The notes: generated from the letters alone by a model not told the origin. 64,000 nt of DNA from Blastobasis lacticolella (GCA_905147135.1 LR990050.1:20272001-20336000), one strand, 5' to 3'. Positions 22,470-33,956 are shown, numbered from the stretch's first letter. Translations and numbers: made by a program.

Positions 22470-22620
22470 GCCTGTGATTGCCGCTGGTTACCTTTTCCTA
22501 TTAGTCGGAACACAACAATGCAAGCATTGTTGCTTGAAGGCAGAAATATTGATGAAGGATAGGTGGTAGGTTGCCAGGCGGGCTCCTCAGAATGCATACT
22601 TTGACTGCGCAATAGGCATC
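22470..22620 (-). repeat. possible TE 3' region remnant
   Basis: On the minus strand the stretch with ccaccacctatcc, caagcaacaatgc and ccgactaatagg resembles 3' sequences of lepidopteran interspersed elements. The call is by resemblance only and no protein is decoded. Confidence 0.25.
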
Positions 22621-22740
22621 GGTGTGAAAAGCATGAGGGGAGGCCTTTCACCAGCAGTAAGCTGTGATGACGATGATTTTGACAAAAGTAAAAATCAGAA
22701 AGATAGTTCAAGTACATAGGAAGTACGCCTTCTTTCATCA

Positions 22741-22870
22741 AAATGTATTTGTTTATTTATTTATTTATTGGAGTACCAACAGCTACATAAAACATAATTA
22801 ATATTATATTAGAGTCAATAAGCCAATTACAGCTCTCGCTAGTAACAACAAAATAAAATAGAAGAGGAAA
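22741..22870. repeat. (TTTA)n tract and TE-tail-like sequence
   Basis: tttgtttatttatttatttattgg is followed by agtaccaacagctacataaaacataattaat. Short (TTTA)n tracts joined to such sequence are typical of truncated non-LTR element ends. A comparable arrangement is near 62935. Confidence 0.4.
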
Positions 22871-22941
22871 GTAAAACTGCACTTACACACAAACACGGAT
22901 CTTATTAATGCTCGAAGAATAAAAACTTGTATGTTTTTTAA

Positions 22942-23011
22942 CTTCTTAAGGCTCAAAGGACCATAAACTGCATATTTTTGGTCTTGTTAAGGCTCGAAGG
23001 ACCATAAACTG
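22942..23011. repeat. 41-bp tandem duplication, two units
   Basis: cttcttaaggctcaaaggac at 22942 and cttgttaaggctcgaaggac at 22983 begin two copies of a unit ending cataaactg. They differ at a few positions. Confidence 0.75.
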
Positions 23012-23503
23012 TAGTGTACAGTTATCGTGAGTGTTTAGGGGGGTTAGGCGGGGGATGTTAATGACCGAACCCGTTGGATGTTGTTTAAACCCTAAACTTA
23101 TTATAAAAAGTAATCGACCAAGTAATTTACCTACGCTGCAATACAATCGGCGCGCATTGGCCTACTTACAGCTGTAGGTAAAATTGCCTGTACGGCGTTA
23201 CTCCGTACAGCAATAATATGATGACAGAATACAAAATGAAATTATTGCGTACTGAAACAAACAAAAAAAAATAATAGAAAAGAAAGAAGAATGCGCCTAC
23301 ATTTTTCCTAATTGAGTACATTGTACGCTGCCGACAACAACCCGTTTCACACAAACTAATAAACATGTTTACCGCTTTAAACAAGACATGAAGCACAGAA
23401 AAATAAAAATTAAAAATGTATGCATCCGAAGTCAAGGTTAATTAATACTTAATACTTTGATGCGTCCCGGTCATAAATAAATAAGGTATAGTAGGTACCT
23501 ACA

Positions 23504-23578
23504 TCAAAATGTCCGCTGCTGTAGGTATCAGAATGTCCACTGTAGGTACCAGAATGTCCAATGCATTAGAATGTCCTG
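23504..23578. repeat. degenerate minisatellite, AGAATGTCC motif
   Basis: aaaatgtcc, cagaatgtcc, cagaatgtcc and tagaatgtcc occur at roughly 20-25 bp spacing, separated by gtaggta-like sequence. It abuts the SINE copy that follows. Confidence 0.6.
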
Positions 23579-23677
23579 GACGAGTGGCAGTCATTTACCT
23601 ACCATACCCTTGTCAAGAAACTTCCTGCCGCGTACGACCATTTCGAAGCGATACATACTCCCGAGCCTATATGGAGT

Positions 23678-24026
23678 GTCGGTGGCCTAGTGGTAAACGT
23701 ATCCGGCTCGCAAACGAGAGGTACTTACCAGGTTCGAATCCCATTACCGCCATGTACCGATGACTCTTCTGAGTTATGTACATTAGTTAAATACTTACCG
23801 GTGCTCTTATGGTGAGGGAATGCATCTTGAATCCGATGAAACCTGCACATTCTGACGACTGAATGTGTTACCATGATGATCTAGTCAAGTTCCCCTGGTA
23901 GCAGCGTAACGAAGATCAGATGACAGTCGCGCTCCACTGTAATTACCTGATCTGCTAAATCCTGGATCATGGTCAAGGCCGACCCCGGGCCCTCGTACGC
24001 GAGAGCCAAGATGATGATGATGATGA
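23678..24026 (+). mobile_element. tRNA-derived SINE, near full length
   Basis: The head reads gtcggtggcctagtggtaaa, ctcgcaaacgagaggtac and aggttcgaatccc. The body has cttatggtgagggaa, gatgaaacctgcac, gactgaatgtgttaccatga, ttcccctggtagc and agatcagatgacagtcg. The tail has aaatcctggatcatggtcaa, ggccctcgtacgcgagagc and a (GAT)n end. This is the best view of the 3' simple-repeat tail of the family. Confidence 0.82.
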
Positions 24027-24082
24027 GCCGGTACGGTATTGGGGCCTTCGAGAACTTTTCTCAAAGGATATCCATGGGCGGC

Positions 24083-24121
24083 AGTGACCGCTTCCATTAC
24101 CTGGTAATGGAAGCGGTCACT
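24083..24121. repeat. perfect palindrome, 19-bp arms, 1-nt centre
   Basis: AGTGACCGCTTCCATTACC at 24083-24101 is exactly complemented at 24103-24121 with a single T between. It lies just after a SINE copy. Such tight palindromes are normally unstable, so it is either recent or an artefact. Confidence 0.9.
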
Positions 24122-24879
24122 TGGTAATGATTACCATCATCAGGTGACACGCTCGCTCGTTTGCCTCATACTAGTATAAAATAAATGTTTCAACTAAGCG
24201 CGATTAGATCGCGGTTACATTATCGCAATCGAATCAAAATAAGTATACGTGCCTATTTAAACCACTAACAATTTTCAGTCATTAATAACCCAATTTTAAA
24301 AGGTACGCGTTGATATCTTTTGTATGGAAGATGCAATCCGCCATAGGAAAGAGTTCAATGCGTTCAAGTCGATATCATTTTAATGGCATTATGTGAGTCT
24401 GTTGGTAGCAATAGTAAGTGTAATGTAACAATTTTATTAGGTGGGTGAGTGAATATATTAAATTCCAGGAAATCAGGAATCAGCAAGAAACAGCATCTAC
24501 TTACTACCAGTTAATCTAGAAAATTAAGTAGGTAACTACTTTTCTTAACTACTTGATTTAATTTTCAAATAAGTTTTTCAAATGAAAATTGGTCAAATGA
24601 CACAGGTGGCTGTGTGAGTTATTTTAGCTTAAAACATAGCATGAAGTATTCCGAGTCAAGCAATAAAATGCTTCAATTCGAAGGCGTCGAAGCCAATACT
24701 ATCAGACGCGGTGTTTGTTACAAAAACTGCGCTAACTTAATTAGTGCGGAGTTAGCGAGCAGCTCGATAATGGCGCGCGCATTCCACGGAAAAGTGACGC
24801 AAGCGCAGCTCAGCGCGACGGCAGGCAGCGCTATCACTCCGCTCTGGAATAAAGCAAAAGTCCTTAGAAATAACAAACA

Positions 24880-25172
24880 TCAGGTTCAAATCCCACTGCC
24901 GGAATTTACCAATGACTCTTTTCTGAATTATGTACATTAGTTGAATACTAACAGATGCTCTTACGGTGAGGGAAAACATCGTGATGAACCTGTACATTCA
25001 GGCGACTGAATGTGTAACCATGATCCGATATGGTCAGGTTCCCCTGGCAACAGGGTCACGGAGGTCAGATGTCAGTCGCTCCACCGTAAGTACTGACTAC
25101 CAGATCTGCCAAGTCCTGGATCATGATCAAGGCGGACCTCGGGCCCTCGTGCGACAGAGCACAACCGGGACG
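24880..25172 (+). mobile_element. tRNA-derived SINE, head truncated
   Basis: Begins at the B-box region (catcaggttcaaatcccact) and runs through gagttatgtacatta-like, gctcttacggtgagggaaaa, acattcaggcgactgaatgtgtaaccatgatcc, gttcccctggcaacagggtc, ggatcatgatcaaggcggac and gccctcgtgcgac. It is otherwise complete to the 3' end. Confidence 0.8.
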
Positions 25173-26268
25173 ATGATTCTATTCCTTGAAATAACAGAGT
25201 CTGCTTTGTGAGACGGCGACAATGTGGCATGGGTGTTTGATTGGATCTTCTATTGGTAGCCATTAAGTTGCGTTGTAAGCAACTAATAGATATAGAAGAT
25301 ATCGAGATACACCAACAATAACCTGGACGTAATTAGATACCCCGCGTTTGCAACTAAAAAAGTGAACTATTACGAGATGTTGATTGTGTGTGTTTTGTTG
25401 TTATGTTTTGATTAAAATTACCCGCAATTAATGGCAGTTCACAGCGCGACTGTGGCATATCTCCGCAAACTATGGACTTGTACCATGGAGGACCTGTTCG
25501 AGGCCAGTTCAAACGCTGTATCCGTCGCCGAATACTGGGCGACGGATACAGCGTTTGAATAAGTATAAGTGAGAGTTTAGTCCATCGACTCGATAAGGAG
25601 AAGATGCCTTTTGATGTTGATTATTAAAAGAAAAAGTAGGAACCTAGGTCTTTCCTCCTAAAACCGCGGACCGTTCAAATAATAATAATAAAATATGCAG
25701 TTACAGTTAAACATTGACTGCGCAGAAAAATACACCACGAGCGCTCACAAAATTTATGGAAAATTATTACTATCTAAAAAACCTCACTATGGTTTGTTCA
25801 TTAGCCTCCGTATGCGATTATGCAAAGTTAGCAATTTAGAAATAATTCGTGACGCAATAATTAGCGGCACAACGTTGTTGTAGTATTTTTCCAATAGCTA
25901 TTTTTTAATTTTTAAAGAAACTAATTTTATATTTTTTTAAATTTTATAATATAAATTATTATTAAATATATATTTCTATAATTTCAGCATTTTTAGTAAA
26001 AATACCAATATATTTTGTTCATTTATGATTGCCTAAGGCACCTTTTTCTAAATCACATGTCATCTCCTATCATCATGGCTCTATCTACCCAGAGGGATCC
26101 CCCCCAAACCTTATTTTAAAATCTGGTATGGTGTGCTAGCTGTTCAGCTATTCAGGAGCAAAGGCACCTGGACGCGCATTCTAAATCTAAGCGAACTTAT
26201 GAAGAACATTCAGCTCTTCCAATCCTCATAGAGACAACAGCCACACCTTCACCATTTAATTGAGTGTT
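25173..26268. other. non-coding, AT-rich
   Basis: The only clear feature is the long hairpin at 25508-25559. Sequence at 25870-26030 is extremely AT-rich. No gene or named repeat is seen. Confidence 0.5.
25508..25559. repeat. perfect hairpin, 22-bp arms, 8-nt loop
   Basis: The arm at 25508-25529 (TTCAAACGCTGTATCC... ending GTCGCC) is exactly complemented at 25538-25559. The loop is gaatactg. No named repeat surrounds it. Confidence 0.9.
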
Positions 26269-26959
26269 ATATAAGCTGACATATATCTAACGGGATCCGC
26301 CTCGAGTGCGTCCGTTACACGGTCGTAAACTGGCATGCGAGTGTGGCTCGGCCAGACAAATAAAACGGCCGTGAGTTTGACGTAATTGCGCTGAAAGCAA
26401 AAAGAAAGTGAGGCGCGGAGGGCGCGCCTCCCGCCGGCATCGGCAGCCGACAGCCGACAGACAATGGGTTACGGTGTCGCGGTGATGCGATGCGGCGCGA
26501 CGCGAGCGCGGTGATAGCCGGAGCCGCGATTCCGCGAGGGCGTTATCAGTGAGGTAACGCGAGCGCACGCGAAGCGGCACGACAGGCCCGACAGGTGCGC
26601 CAGTCGCGCTCGAGCCGCCGGCCGCGCGACCCGCACGCTCGTGCCTTATCCACTAGTGCCTTATTTACTGCGAAATACGTACACCTGCCTCCGACATATG
26701 AGCTTCGACAATACTGACTATACTAAAGTATTAGAATAGGAACAGTGATAGAAATAGAGTCGCGTGGCGCGCTCGCGTATCCGGTGCGGCCGTTTCACTC
26801 CCGTGACAGTTTGGCGCGCTCGCGGTTTGTTTACAAACACGGCGCGGACGCGGCGACGCTGGCGATTTCGTGAGTGGGCCCGGCCAGTGCAGTGATGGTG
26901 GAGGGCGCGCGACGCCCGCTGTGAGCGTGGCGGACGTGCAGGGGACAGCCCGGCTGCCA
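26269..26959 (+). promoter_or_regulatory. CpG-rich putative promoter and 5' UTR
   Basis: A dense CpG region with cgcgctcgcg-type tracts on an AT-rich background precedes the candidate first exon at 26960. The frames open here on both strands are short, arginine/serine-rich and lack coding character. A short upstream ORF (ATG at 26894, nine codons) lies just before the candidate start. This is promoter inference from composition; no core element was identified with confidence. Confidence 0.4.
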
Positions 26960-27068
26960 ATGGGGGCGAAGGTGATGGCGCGGTCCCCGCGGCGGCTGGC
27001 CGCGCATCGCCGCAGCCGCAGCCGCAGCCGGGAGCTGGCCAGGCTGCGGACGCAGCTCAACGGCAAAG
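26960..27068 (+). CDS. candidate first coding exon, Arg-Ser-rich protein, unknown
   Basis: ATG at 26960 is in a fair context (gccaATGg) and is followed by 36 codons: M-G-A-K-V-M-A-R-S-P-R-R-L-A-A-H, then three Arg-Ser repeats, then E-L-A-R-L-R-T-Q-L-N-G-K. One base is left at the donor gtatgg (27069). The frame is open further upstream to an ATG at 26870, and an acceptor-like gtgcag ends at 26890, so an internal exon is also possible. Third positions are strongly G/C. I do not recognise the protein. The leucine-spaced end could start a coiled coil. No following exon was found in the window. Confidence 0.4.
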
Positions 27069-27892
27069 GTATGGTTGCACTAATGGCATAACTATGGAGA
27101 CCTAGCTATAGGCCTTACATAGGAGATCCCAAAACTGACGTGACGCTTTGGAAGGCCCTCGTGATCGCGGCCAATTTTCCTCGAAACGTAATCGGTTAAA
27201 ATTTTAACACGACCTAGCCTTTACCTGACAAATAAATAGATATTAAAGAATGTATGATCACAAACTTGAATCATTAACATTCGATATCTATCCAGTTAGT
27301 CATTTGGAAAATGAAAGAAATTGTTGAAAACATATATCTCAATTTGGCAGTCGGCAGCCGTTTAATAGTAAGGAAGTACGTAGTGTTTTAGTCGTAAATT
27401 AGATACTGTTATAGTTAAGAACATGGAATAGCTGGAATTAGGAAAGAATGCAGTAAAGAAAGAATGTTAGTACGTCTCTAGATAATAAAAAAAAATTGAA
27501 AACATTTATATTCAAATTACTAGGTTATTGTTAAATATATCATTACATAAATATTATAGATAAGTTTTTCCCCCACTATCACGTAATTATAGCACAGACT
27601 GTGCGAGTGACGTTCCGTTGGTAGTTATCAGCAGTTGTGCAAACAGCGCGCGGTGCAAGGGCAGCACTTGTTTTGTAGCGGAAGAGATGCGCGTTGTCTT
27701 TACAATACATGATAGTTTACTTTACATTACATTAAACAAAGGTTTAAACTTAATACCTGGTATCGTTTATTAAACCATAAAGGTATACCTAGGCATAAGT
27801 ACCAACCAAGACGCACCAAAAATAAGCATCGGATTTAGTGCGTCTAGGTGTATAATGTGGCCATTGACGTGTATCGTGAAGGCGAGTAATGT

Positions 27893-28052
27893 CATTTCTT
27901 TTTATATTTTCAACACTGTGACCTCTACCCCCTCGCCACGGTTCCCCGAATCGGCCGAATCCCCACCCTATGGAGCACTGTTGTTTGGCTGCGGTATTCT
28001 GTAAGGTACTTCCCAGCCATCGGCTCCAATTTGAACGGGATACCCCACCATG
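27893..28052 (-). repeat. partial copy of the 345-bp non-autonomous repeat
   Basis: Read on the minus strand it has ggtatcccgttc, ggaagtacc, ttacagaataccgcagccaaac, tagggtgggga and ggggaaccgtggc. The same order occurs in the longer + strand copies at 49313-49668 and 50360-50695. Confidence 0.75.
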
Positions 28053-29464
28053 CACTACCTAAACTACCTGAATAAGCTCACAAAATATTTGTTCTTTACT
28101 TTTAAAAGGCACTTACAAAGCCACACAATGATTTTATTTTTATGAAAGCAGGAGGCGAAAGAGCAAGCTATTCACCTGATCGAAAGTTATCACCGCCGCC
28201 AATAGACACCCCAGCACCGAAACAGAAATGACTTTAATTTACTATAAAAAATAACTATGCGCAATAATAATTGTGATCAAAGTACTTTTTATTTTAAAAA
28301 GTTATCTACTCTAGTCTTCTGCTATCTGTAAATAAAACTTTTAAAATCTGTACAGGAACATGATTCATAGGATGATAATGCTTTTGTAATCCACCCAAAG
28401 AAAACAAGCTTTCCTCGCCATAGACAGAAAGTAAAGACGACGACCCCATAAATTAAATTAGCGGCACTACTCAACGATAACTCACCTAAAAGACACGACA
28501 AACAAACACCGCCATGTGTTTACGGCGGGCGGAGTCGCGGGGCGGCGCAGGCGGCGCCGGCACGGCCTTGACACGGCTCCCGTATACGCGAAAGCCGCGC
28601 GCCCAGAGCCCTTCGTAGCCGTAGGGCTCTGACAGACGGTCTTACAGGCTATCTGTTTGGAATACAGTTGGTGTTTCTTACAATATTATAGCAATCGCTT
28701 AGGATGTTTGTTAGGTGCCAGGTCCCAGATTAAAGGGGAGAGACAGGTTTGGTTCTACTCTACCGGAGTCTGCAAGACCCAGTGCTCTAGTAGTCGCCTA
28801 TTTTCGCCTCTATATTCACTCACACACAAATTAAACTTTTTACCTCTAAATTCAAAATAAGTATTACCTAATGCTTCCCACACTTGTACCAACCAATAAT
28901 ACCTATTTGTCGTTTGTTGCGTATGACAGGGATCCAAGCTCCGAACTGCATCGCTACCTAGCTACGATGCGAGCATTTCACTTATTTTTTTCCGTTCTAA
29001 GGTGAAGTAGTTTTAACTTCCGTACTTATTAGCGGTTTCCTTATTTCCAATAAAATATTATGGGTAACAGACTACGTAGGAAAGTAGACGAGTACGTCCT
29101 GAAGGCTTATTAACTGTCAACCTGTTACTTGTAGAAAATGAAAACTGAGCAGTTGATACCGAACAACCTTGAACGACTCTGCCACAAACACTTGACGATA
29201 ACACCGTAAAATTACAATTTCCCAGGTAATCGTCGCTACAAACGTCGTGACGTTGCACATACATTTTACTTTCAAATAGTCTACGAACATATATAGCCTA
29301 TATCGCTTTTTAAGTGTGTAAAAACATTCGAAGGATAGAGAGTATTACACTCGGATAAAGGTATACATACAGGTACATTAGCTTTATCAAAGATCACAGT
29401 AAAAGCACAAATATCAAAATATACATTACATACTTATTACATGCATAACAGCAAGCCTTTTTCG

Positions 29465-29545
29465 CGTATTGGGAGTAGGCAGAGACCATGTTGTTGCACT
29501 TTCTACGGTCCTGAAAAGCCTCTCTCACTGCTTCCACATTGGAAA
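29465..29545 (-). repeat. dispersed repeat fragment, copy 2
   Basis: gggagtaggcagagaccatg followed by gcactttctacggtcctga and cctctctcactgcttccac parallels 51185-51295, where the same words occur around a small inverted repeat. Confidence 0.45.
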
Positions 29546-30379
29546 ATATCTATGAGTAAAAGCTATAAGCCCGCCTATGCGCATTACTTTTTTTCGATGT
29601 AGACTTTTTTTTGTTCTATATCTATCTCTAAACAGTGATTTAGATTTTAAATTAATTTTCATTGTGTGCAATAAAGTGGTTTATTACTTACCTACTTACT
29701 CAATTCCTTCGAATAACAGTCCGAGTCTCGCCGAGGTTGCTTCCGCGGCCTCGCGCTTTCCCCGACTTGAGAGTAATCACGTTACCACTGATTGAATACG
29801 ACGTTACAACTTGGCAGGCAGCGCGTACGCCAGAAAGCCTATTCACGGAATTATATGGCTGTATGTATTATGAGAAAAGGTATAAAATACTTACATTAAG
29901 GCTTCTTAAAGGCCAAACCATTGCCAGTCATTGCTGTTCAGCCGCCCTCTATTGTTGTGGCATAGGACGCCTACAGATGAAGTTAGCCAGGAGCAAAAAG
30001 TGCCAATATTTCAGCCAGATATTGCAGTAAAAATGTTGCCCATTTAGAATATCTTTATGATACGAGTATGACGCATATCCCAATTTAAGACACTCGAATC
30101 AATTCGTTGCTTCCATTGCTTTTGGTGGTAAAAATAACAGACTCGCGTTCAGTACTTCGGTACCCAGATCTCTCACTATCTTTGCAATTGCAGCAGCTAA
30201 GTAAATGAAAAAAGCAAGGACTGCCTACGACCTTTCCACCTACAGAGTAACACTCATTTTATATGTAAACAAGATGCATCATTTACGTGTTACCATCATG
30301 TAGTCTTTAAATTGCTAATTACACTCGTTTATCTTTAGTAAAGCATACTTTAATGTTTTAAACTATCGCGGTTATTATC

Positions 30380-30635
30380 ACACATTTTAAGGGTATGTTC
30401 CGGGTTTCCTACGGCGTACCTTTGTTGACGAGTAGCCCGATATTTCGACACAGTTGTATGCATCATGATCACGGGATATAGCGATAAAGCGGCCGAAGTC
30501 GATCTACCCGCTGTCGCAAAAGTTGTCTGCTACTACTGGAATTCTAACTCACTTTTAAGTCACGACAAACAAAAGTGAGTGATACGGTCAGTGTAGGTAC
30601 GCGGTAGGATAACCGGAACATACCCTTAAAATGTG
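30380..30635. mobile_element. foldback/MITE element, copy 1
   Basis: The left arm reads acacattttaagggtatgtt then ccgg. The right arm ending at 30635 is its complement for about 33 bp with two changes. Inside is ttgacgagtagcccgatat. The flank actatcgcggttattatcac just left of the arm is shared with copy 2 at 33810, so the true repeat extends beyond the arms. About 256 bp, non-coding. Confidence 0.7.
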
Positions 30636-31032
30636 TGCATACTTATTTTTTCAAGGTCTATGGCAGTAGCTAACTTTTCGCATCTTCGGTTAAACTATAG
30701 CTACCTAGGTACTATTGAGGAGTGACTTACAGCTCTAACTAGGTTAATTTTAGATATCATTGCAGATATTGCTACTTTATGGCTAGAACGTAACGAATTG
30801 GCATAGGTACACGTATGATAGTAACACGGGCTAGCGCCGGTTGAATGACCACCGCGGCGAAGGCGGCTTTCTCCTGCGCAAGCGCAGCCTTGCTGCGATC
30901 GCGCTGCGCGGCCACGGCGAGTATGCCACGGGCTGCGAAGTCCGACTGGCCTTATCATTGATGGTAGATCGCCTGCTTTGTCTTGATTTGGGATCCAAGT
31001 GCTGTCAATGCGGGTCAGTCCGTTTTATTTAA

Positions 31033-31340
31033 TATCCGAGTGGCTAAGGTATCCGACTCGTAAGCGAGAGGTACTGGGTTCGAATCCCACTGCGGTCATG
31101 TACCAATGACTCTTTTCTGGTTATGTACATTATTTGAATGCTAACCGATGTTCTTGCGATGAGGGAAAATATCGTGATGAAACCTGCACATTTAGACGGC
31201 TAAATGTTTGGGCATGATACAACCTGGTCAGGTTTCTCTGGTAGTGGGGTCAGGTCAGATGGCAGTCGCTCTACTGTAATTAATCCTGGCTCATGGTCAA
31301 GGCGGACCCCGGGCCCTCGTGCGAGAGAGCCCAACCGTGT
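31033..31340 (+). mobile_element. tRNA-derived SINE, near full length
   Basis: The head has ccgagtggctaagg, actcgtaagcgagaggtac and gggttcgaatcccact. The body has tgacattatt-like, cttgcgatgagggaaaatatcgtgatgaaacc and ctggtagtggggtcaggtcagatggcagtcgctc. The tail has ctcatggtcaaggcgg and gggccctcgtgcgag. A- and B-box positions are well kept. Confidence 0.82.
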
Positions 31341-31626
31341 CATTAACTCCAAGATCATTATTATTAATATTGGTTTAATATCGCTATCTCTCTCATATAG
31401 AAGCCATCGACAAACCCATGAGCTAATTCGTCAACCTGTCAAATTGAACCCGATGCCAGTGCATCGTTTTCATAGCCGATTGGTACCCCTTTGTGTAGAT
31501 AACATTGCCCGCAGGTGACAAAGGAACTAAATTTGATAGACAACCAACAAAAACAACTCACAATATTAAATTTAAACAAGGACGCGGACCTTGAAAGCCG
31601 ACTTCTCTACAATGAAATTAGGTTCA

Positions 31627-31672
31627 GCTGACTAGAATAAGCACGTTAAGAGTGACGTGCATCTAGTCGGCT
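31627..31672. repeat. nested imperfect hairpin
   Basis: gctgactaga pairs with tctagtcggc (one mismatch), and inside it gcacgt pairs with acgtgc around taagagtg. Confidence 0.55.
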
Positions 31673-31868
31673 CAGCCGCTGCAGCCAGGCATTCGTGCTG
31701 TCTATGCATCTCGTGCTGGGCAAACTCCACAATGGATAGACTGCTGAGTCAATGCAATAGTTTTAGGAGATCGACACAGTAACGTTACGTAGGTATATGG
31801 GATCGTAATAAGCGTCATCTCTGTCGCGTGTGTGTGAGTAAATAGTTGAAACTAGTGCAAGAAAGTGC

Positions 31869-32112
31869 GTCGGTGGCCGAGTGGTTAAGGAATCCTACTC
31901 GTAAGCGGGAGGTACCGGGTTCGAATCCCACTGTGGCGATGTACCAAATTATTCTTTTCTGAGTTATGTACATTAGTTGCTGCTCTTACGGTGAGGGAAA
32001 CCATCGTGATGAAACCTGCACATTTAGGCGACTCAATGCAACCATGATCCAATCTTGTCAGGTTCCCCTGGTAGCAGGGTCACGGAGATCAGATGGCAGC
32101 AGCTCCACTATG
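31869..32112 (+). mobile_element. tRNA-derived SINE, 3' truncated
   Basis: A well-kept head (gtcggtggccgagtggttaagg, ctcgtaagcgggaggtacc, gggttcgaatcccac) and body through ggagatcagatggcagcagctcc; the tail is missing. It lies about 530 bp from the previous copy and in the same orientation. Confidence 0.82.
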
Positions 32113-32401
32113 TGCATTACTTACCGCCGACGACTGTACCCCAACTCTATCATCTTCTTTTAGCCTCTTTTACCCACTGGTTATCATTAAGGTAGGTATA
32201 TCTGCCGATGATGTAACTTAAATTATGCTGCACAAGTAAGTAGTTCAGGGTGAAACGAGACAAGTTTTCAGACAGATCGAATACGATCAAAGTGACCAAC
32301 ATAAAATATAGGTTACATACTTATATTGCAGATTTAACTTGTGTCATGGTTAAACAAGAGTAAGTATTTATGAAAAGGTTGATTAATGTGGAAGAAGCGG
32401 A

Positions 32402-32471
32402 AGTGGGTTGTCAAGACATGATAGTAGAGACTTGATGTCACGGCTCTACGATCTTGTCTTGACAACCCACT
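32402..32471. repeat. hairpin, 17-bp perfect arms extended to 28 bp
   Basis: AGTGGGTTGTCAAGACA at 32402-32418 is exactly complemented at 32455-32471. Pairing continues inward for about 11 more bases with two mismatches. Confidence 0.85.
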
Positions 32472-32486
32472 AACTAATCACAATTA

Positions 32487-32705
32487 TATTAGTTGAACAC
32501 TAACCGATGCTCGTACGGCGAGGGAAAATATCGTTAAAAAACCTGCACATACATGCGACTAAATGTGTAACCAATTAACGACGATCCACTCTGGTCCTGT
32601 TAACTGGATCACGGAAGTCAGATAGCAGTCGCTCTTAATTACCTGACCTACCAAATCCTAGCTCATGGTCAAGGATGACCCCGGGCCCTCGTGCTCGATA
32701 TCACA
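32487..32705 (+). mobile_element. tRNA-derived SINE, head truncated
   Basis: ttagttgaacactaaccgatgctcgtacgg, gagggaaaatatcgt, ctgcacatacatgcgac, cacggaagtcagatagcagtcgctc, ctcatggtcaagg and ccgggccctcgtgc occur in family order. It is immediately right of the hairpin at 32402-32471. Confidence 0.72.
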
Positions 32706-33558
32706 TCCGGGATATTTAAGACAAAGTGATAATATACGTAGTACTTACATGTGTTGGTCGGTAAACAAACAAGGCGCCTACATACTTTCGGCGGTCGCAC
32801 GTCCGACCAAGCAACTGACCGACGTCGCCGCGCCACCGAAATGCAACTTTATTCTGTACGTTGTAAGGATTAGTATCCACTGTCTAGCTGCCTTCTTGAT
32901 CGGCCTAACCGTAGTGTCTATTAGCCGAGTTTTTTTTTTTTAAACAAGCCAGGAACTTTTTTTGTGGGGAATTCAACATTTGTAGTACTTCTGACGCCAA
33001 AACTGGAGCCGCCCTTTCCACTAACCTTGCGACTTACGAGTATAACGCGTCGGGCATGTGTTAAATCAGTCGGCGATCGCATGATTCATTACAGTGTTTA
33101 ACCGGCGGTATCAAAGAGTTATTTATGCTCGGCTGCGCCGCGACTGCGCAGGAGCATGCTCTCAAAACGCCGCCGAGTGCTTTAGCGCAAAGGTGGGCTT
33201 TATCGCGCATATGCTGTTCGGTTTGTTTTAATACCTACATACAAATAAATTGTGGATCAAAAGCTTTCAGTACAATGTACAAGCTGCTTGTTTCATTATT
33301 AATTTATTACACTGAGCCTTACCTGGTCTGATGAAATCACTGCCTGAAATACGAGTAACACAAAACCGAAAGACAATTTGGCCATCACTAGGCACACCCT
33401 TCCAATTCTTGCGTCCATTGTAAGTATCATATTTCTTAATGTAAACGAAACGTTGTAATTCATCACAAAACACTTTCAAACTAAAGATAGTGAGTCGTGG
33501 CATTGACATTCACAGTTTATAGAAACGGGCGGTCCCATTCGCAGCTCGTTACAAATCT

Positions 33559-33608
33559 TGCCAAATCCTGGATCATGGTCAAGGCGGACTCCGGGCCCTC
33601 GCGCGCGA
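33559..33608 (+). repeat. SINE 3' tail fragment
   Basis: gccaaatcctggatcatggtcaaggcgg and ccgggccctcg. An inverted pair (gtcccattcgc at about 33532 and gcgaatgggac at about 33665) brackets it. Confidence 0.65.
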
Positions 33609-33809
33609 GACCTTTTGACAGAGCTCAACTCGCACATAACGCCTAGATGACTCTCAGGTGCCAGCGAATGGGACGATTTGCCAATGGGACTGCAACGAAC
33701 CCAGCAGAGTTCATACCGAGATTAACAAAGATAAAGATTGCATAGGTACTAATAAGTAATGTTAAAAAAAAAATAATTACATAATGTTTTAACTATCGCG
33801 GTTATCATC

Positions 33810-33956
33810 ACATATTTTAAAGGTATGTTCCGGGTTTCCTACCACACACCTCACGGGACGCCTGGAGACCATGACGCATGCAACTGCATCGATATATCGG
33901 GCTACTCGTCAGCAAAGGTCCGCGGTAGGAAACCTGAAACATACCTTTAAAATGTA
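33810..33956. mobile_element. foldback/MITE element, copy 2 (inverted relative to copy 1)
   Basis: The arms acatattttaaaggtatgtt and its complement at 33936-33956 match those of copy 1. The inner core atatcgggctactcgtcagcaaagg is the reverse complement of the copy 1 core. About 147 bp, so shorter than copy 1. The left flank actatcgcggttatcatcac is in the same orientation as in copy 1 although the core is inverted. Confidence 0.7.

Larger units (their letters stand above)
27070..30355. other. non-coding, mostly unique sequence
   Basis: It contains a 345-bp-family piece at 27893-28052, a CpG-rich spot at 28510-28640 with an 8-bp hairpin (agagccct/agggctct), and a dispersed-repeat fragment near 29465-29545. 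No exon can be supported. If the candidate exon at 26960 is real, this is its first intron. Confidence 0.4.

Noticed and set aside
24614..24940. 108-codon + strand frame before a SINE
   Set aside because: It reads through into the SINE body; the remainder has no family resemblance or exon signals.
26287..27066. Minus strand Arg-rich frames opposite the candidate first exon
   Set aside because: Composition artefact of the CpG block; no start context, splice sites or domain.
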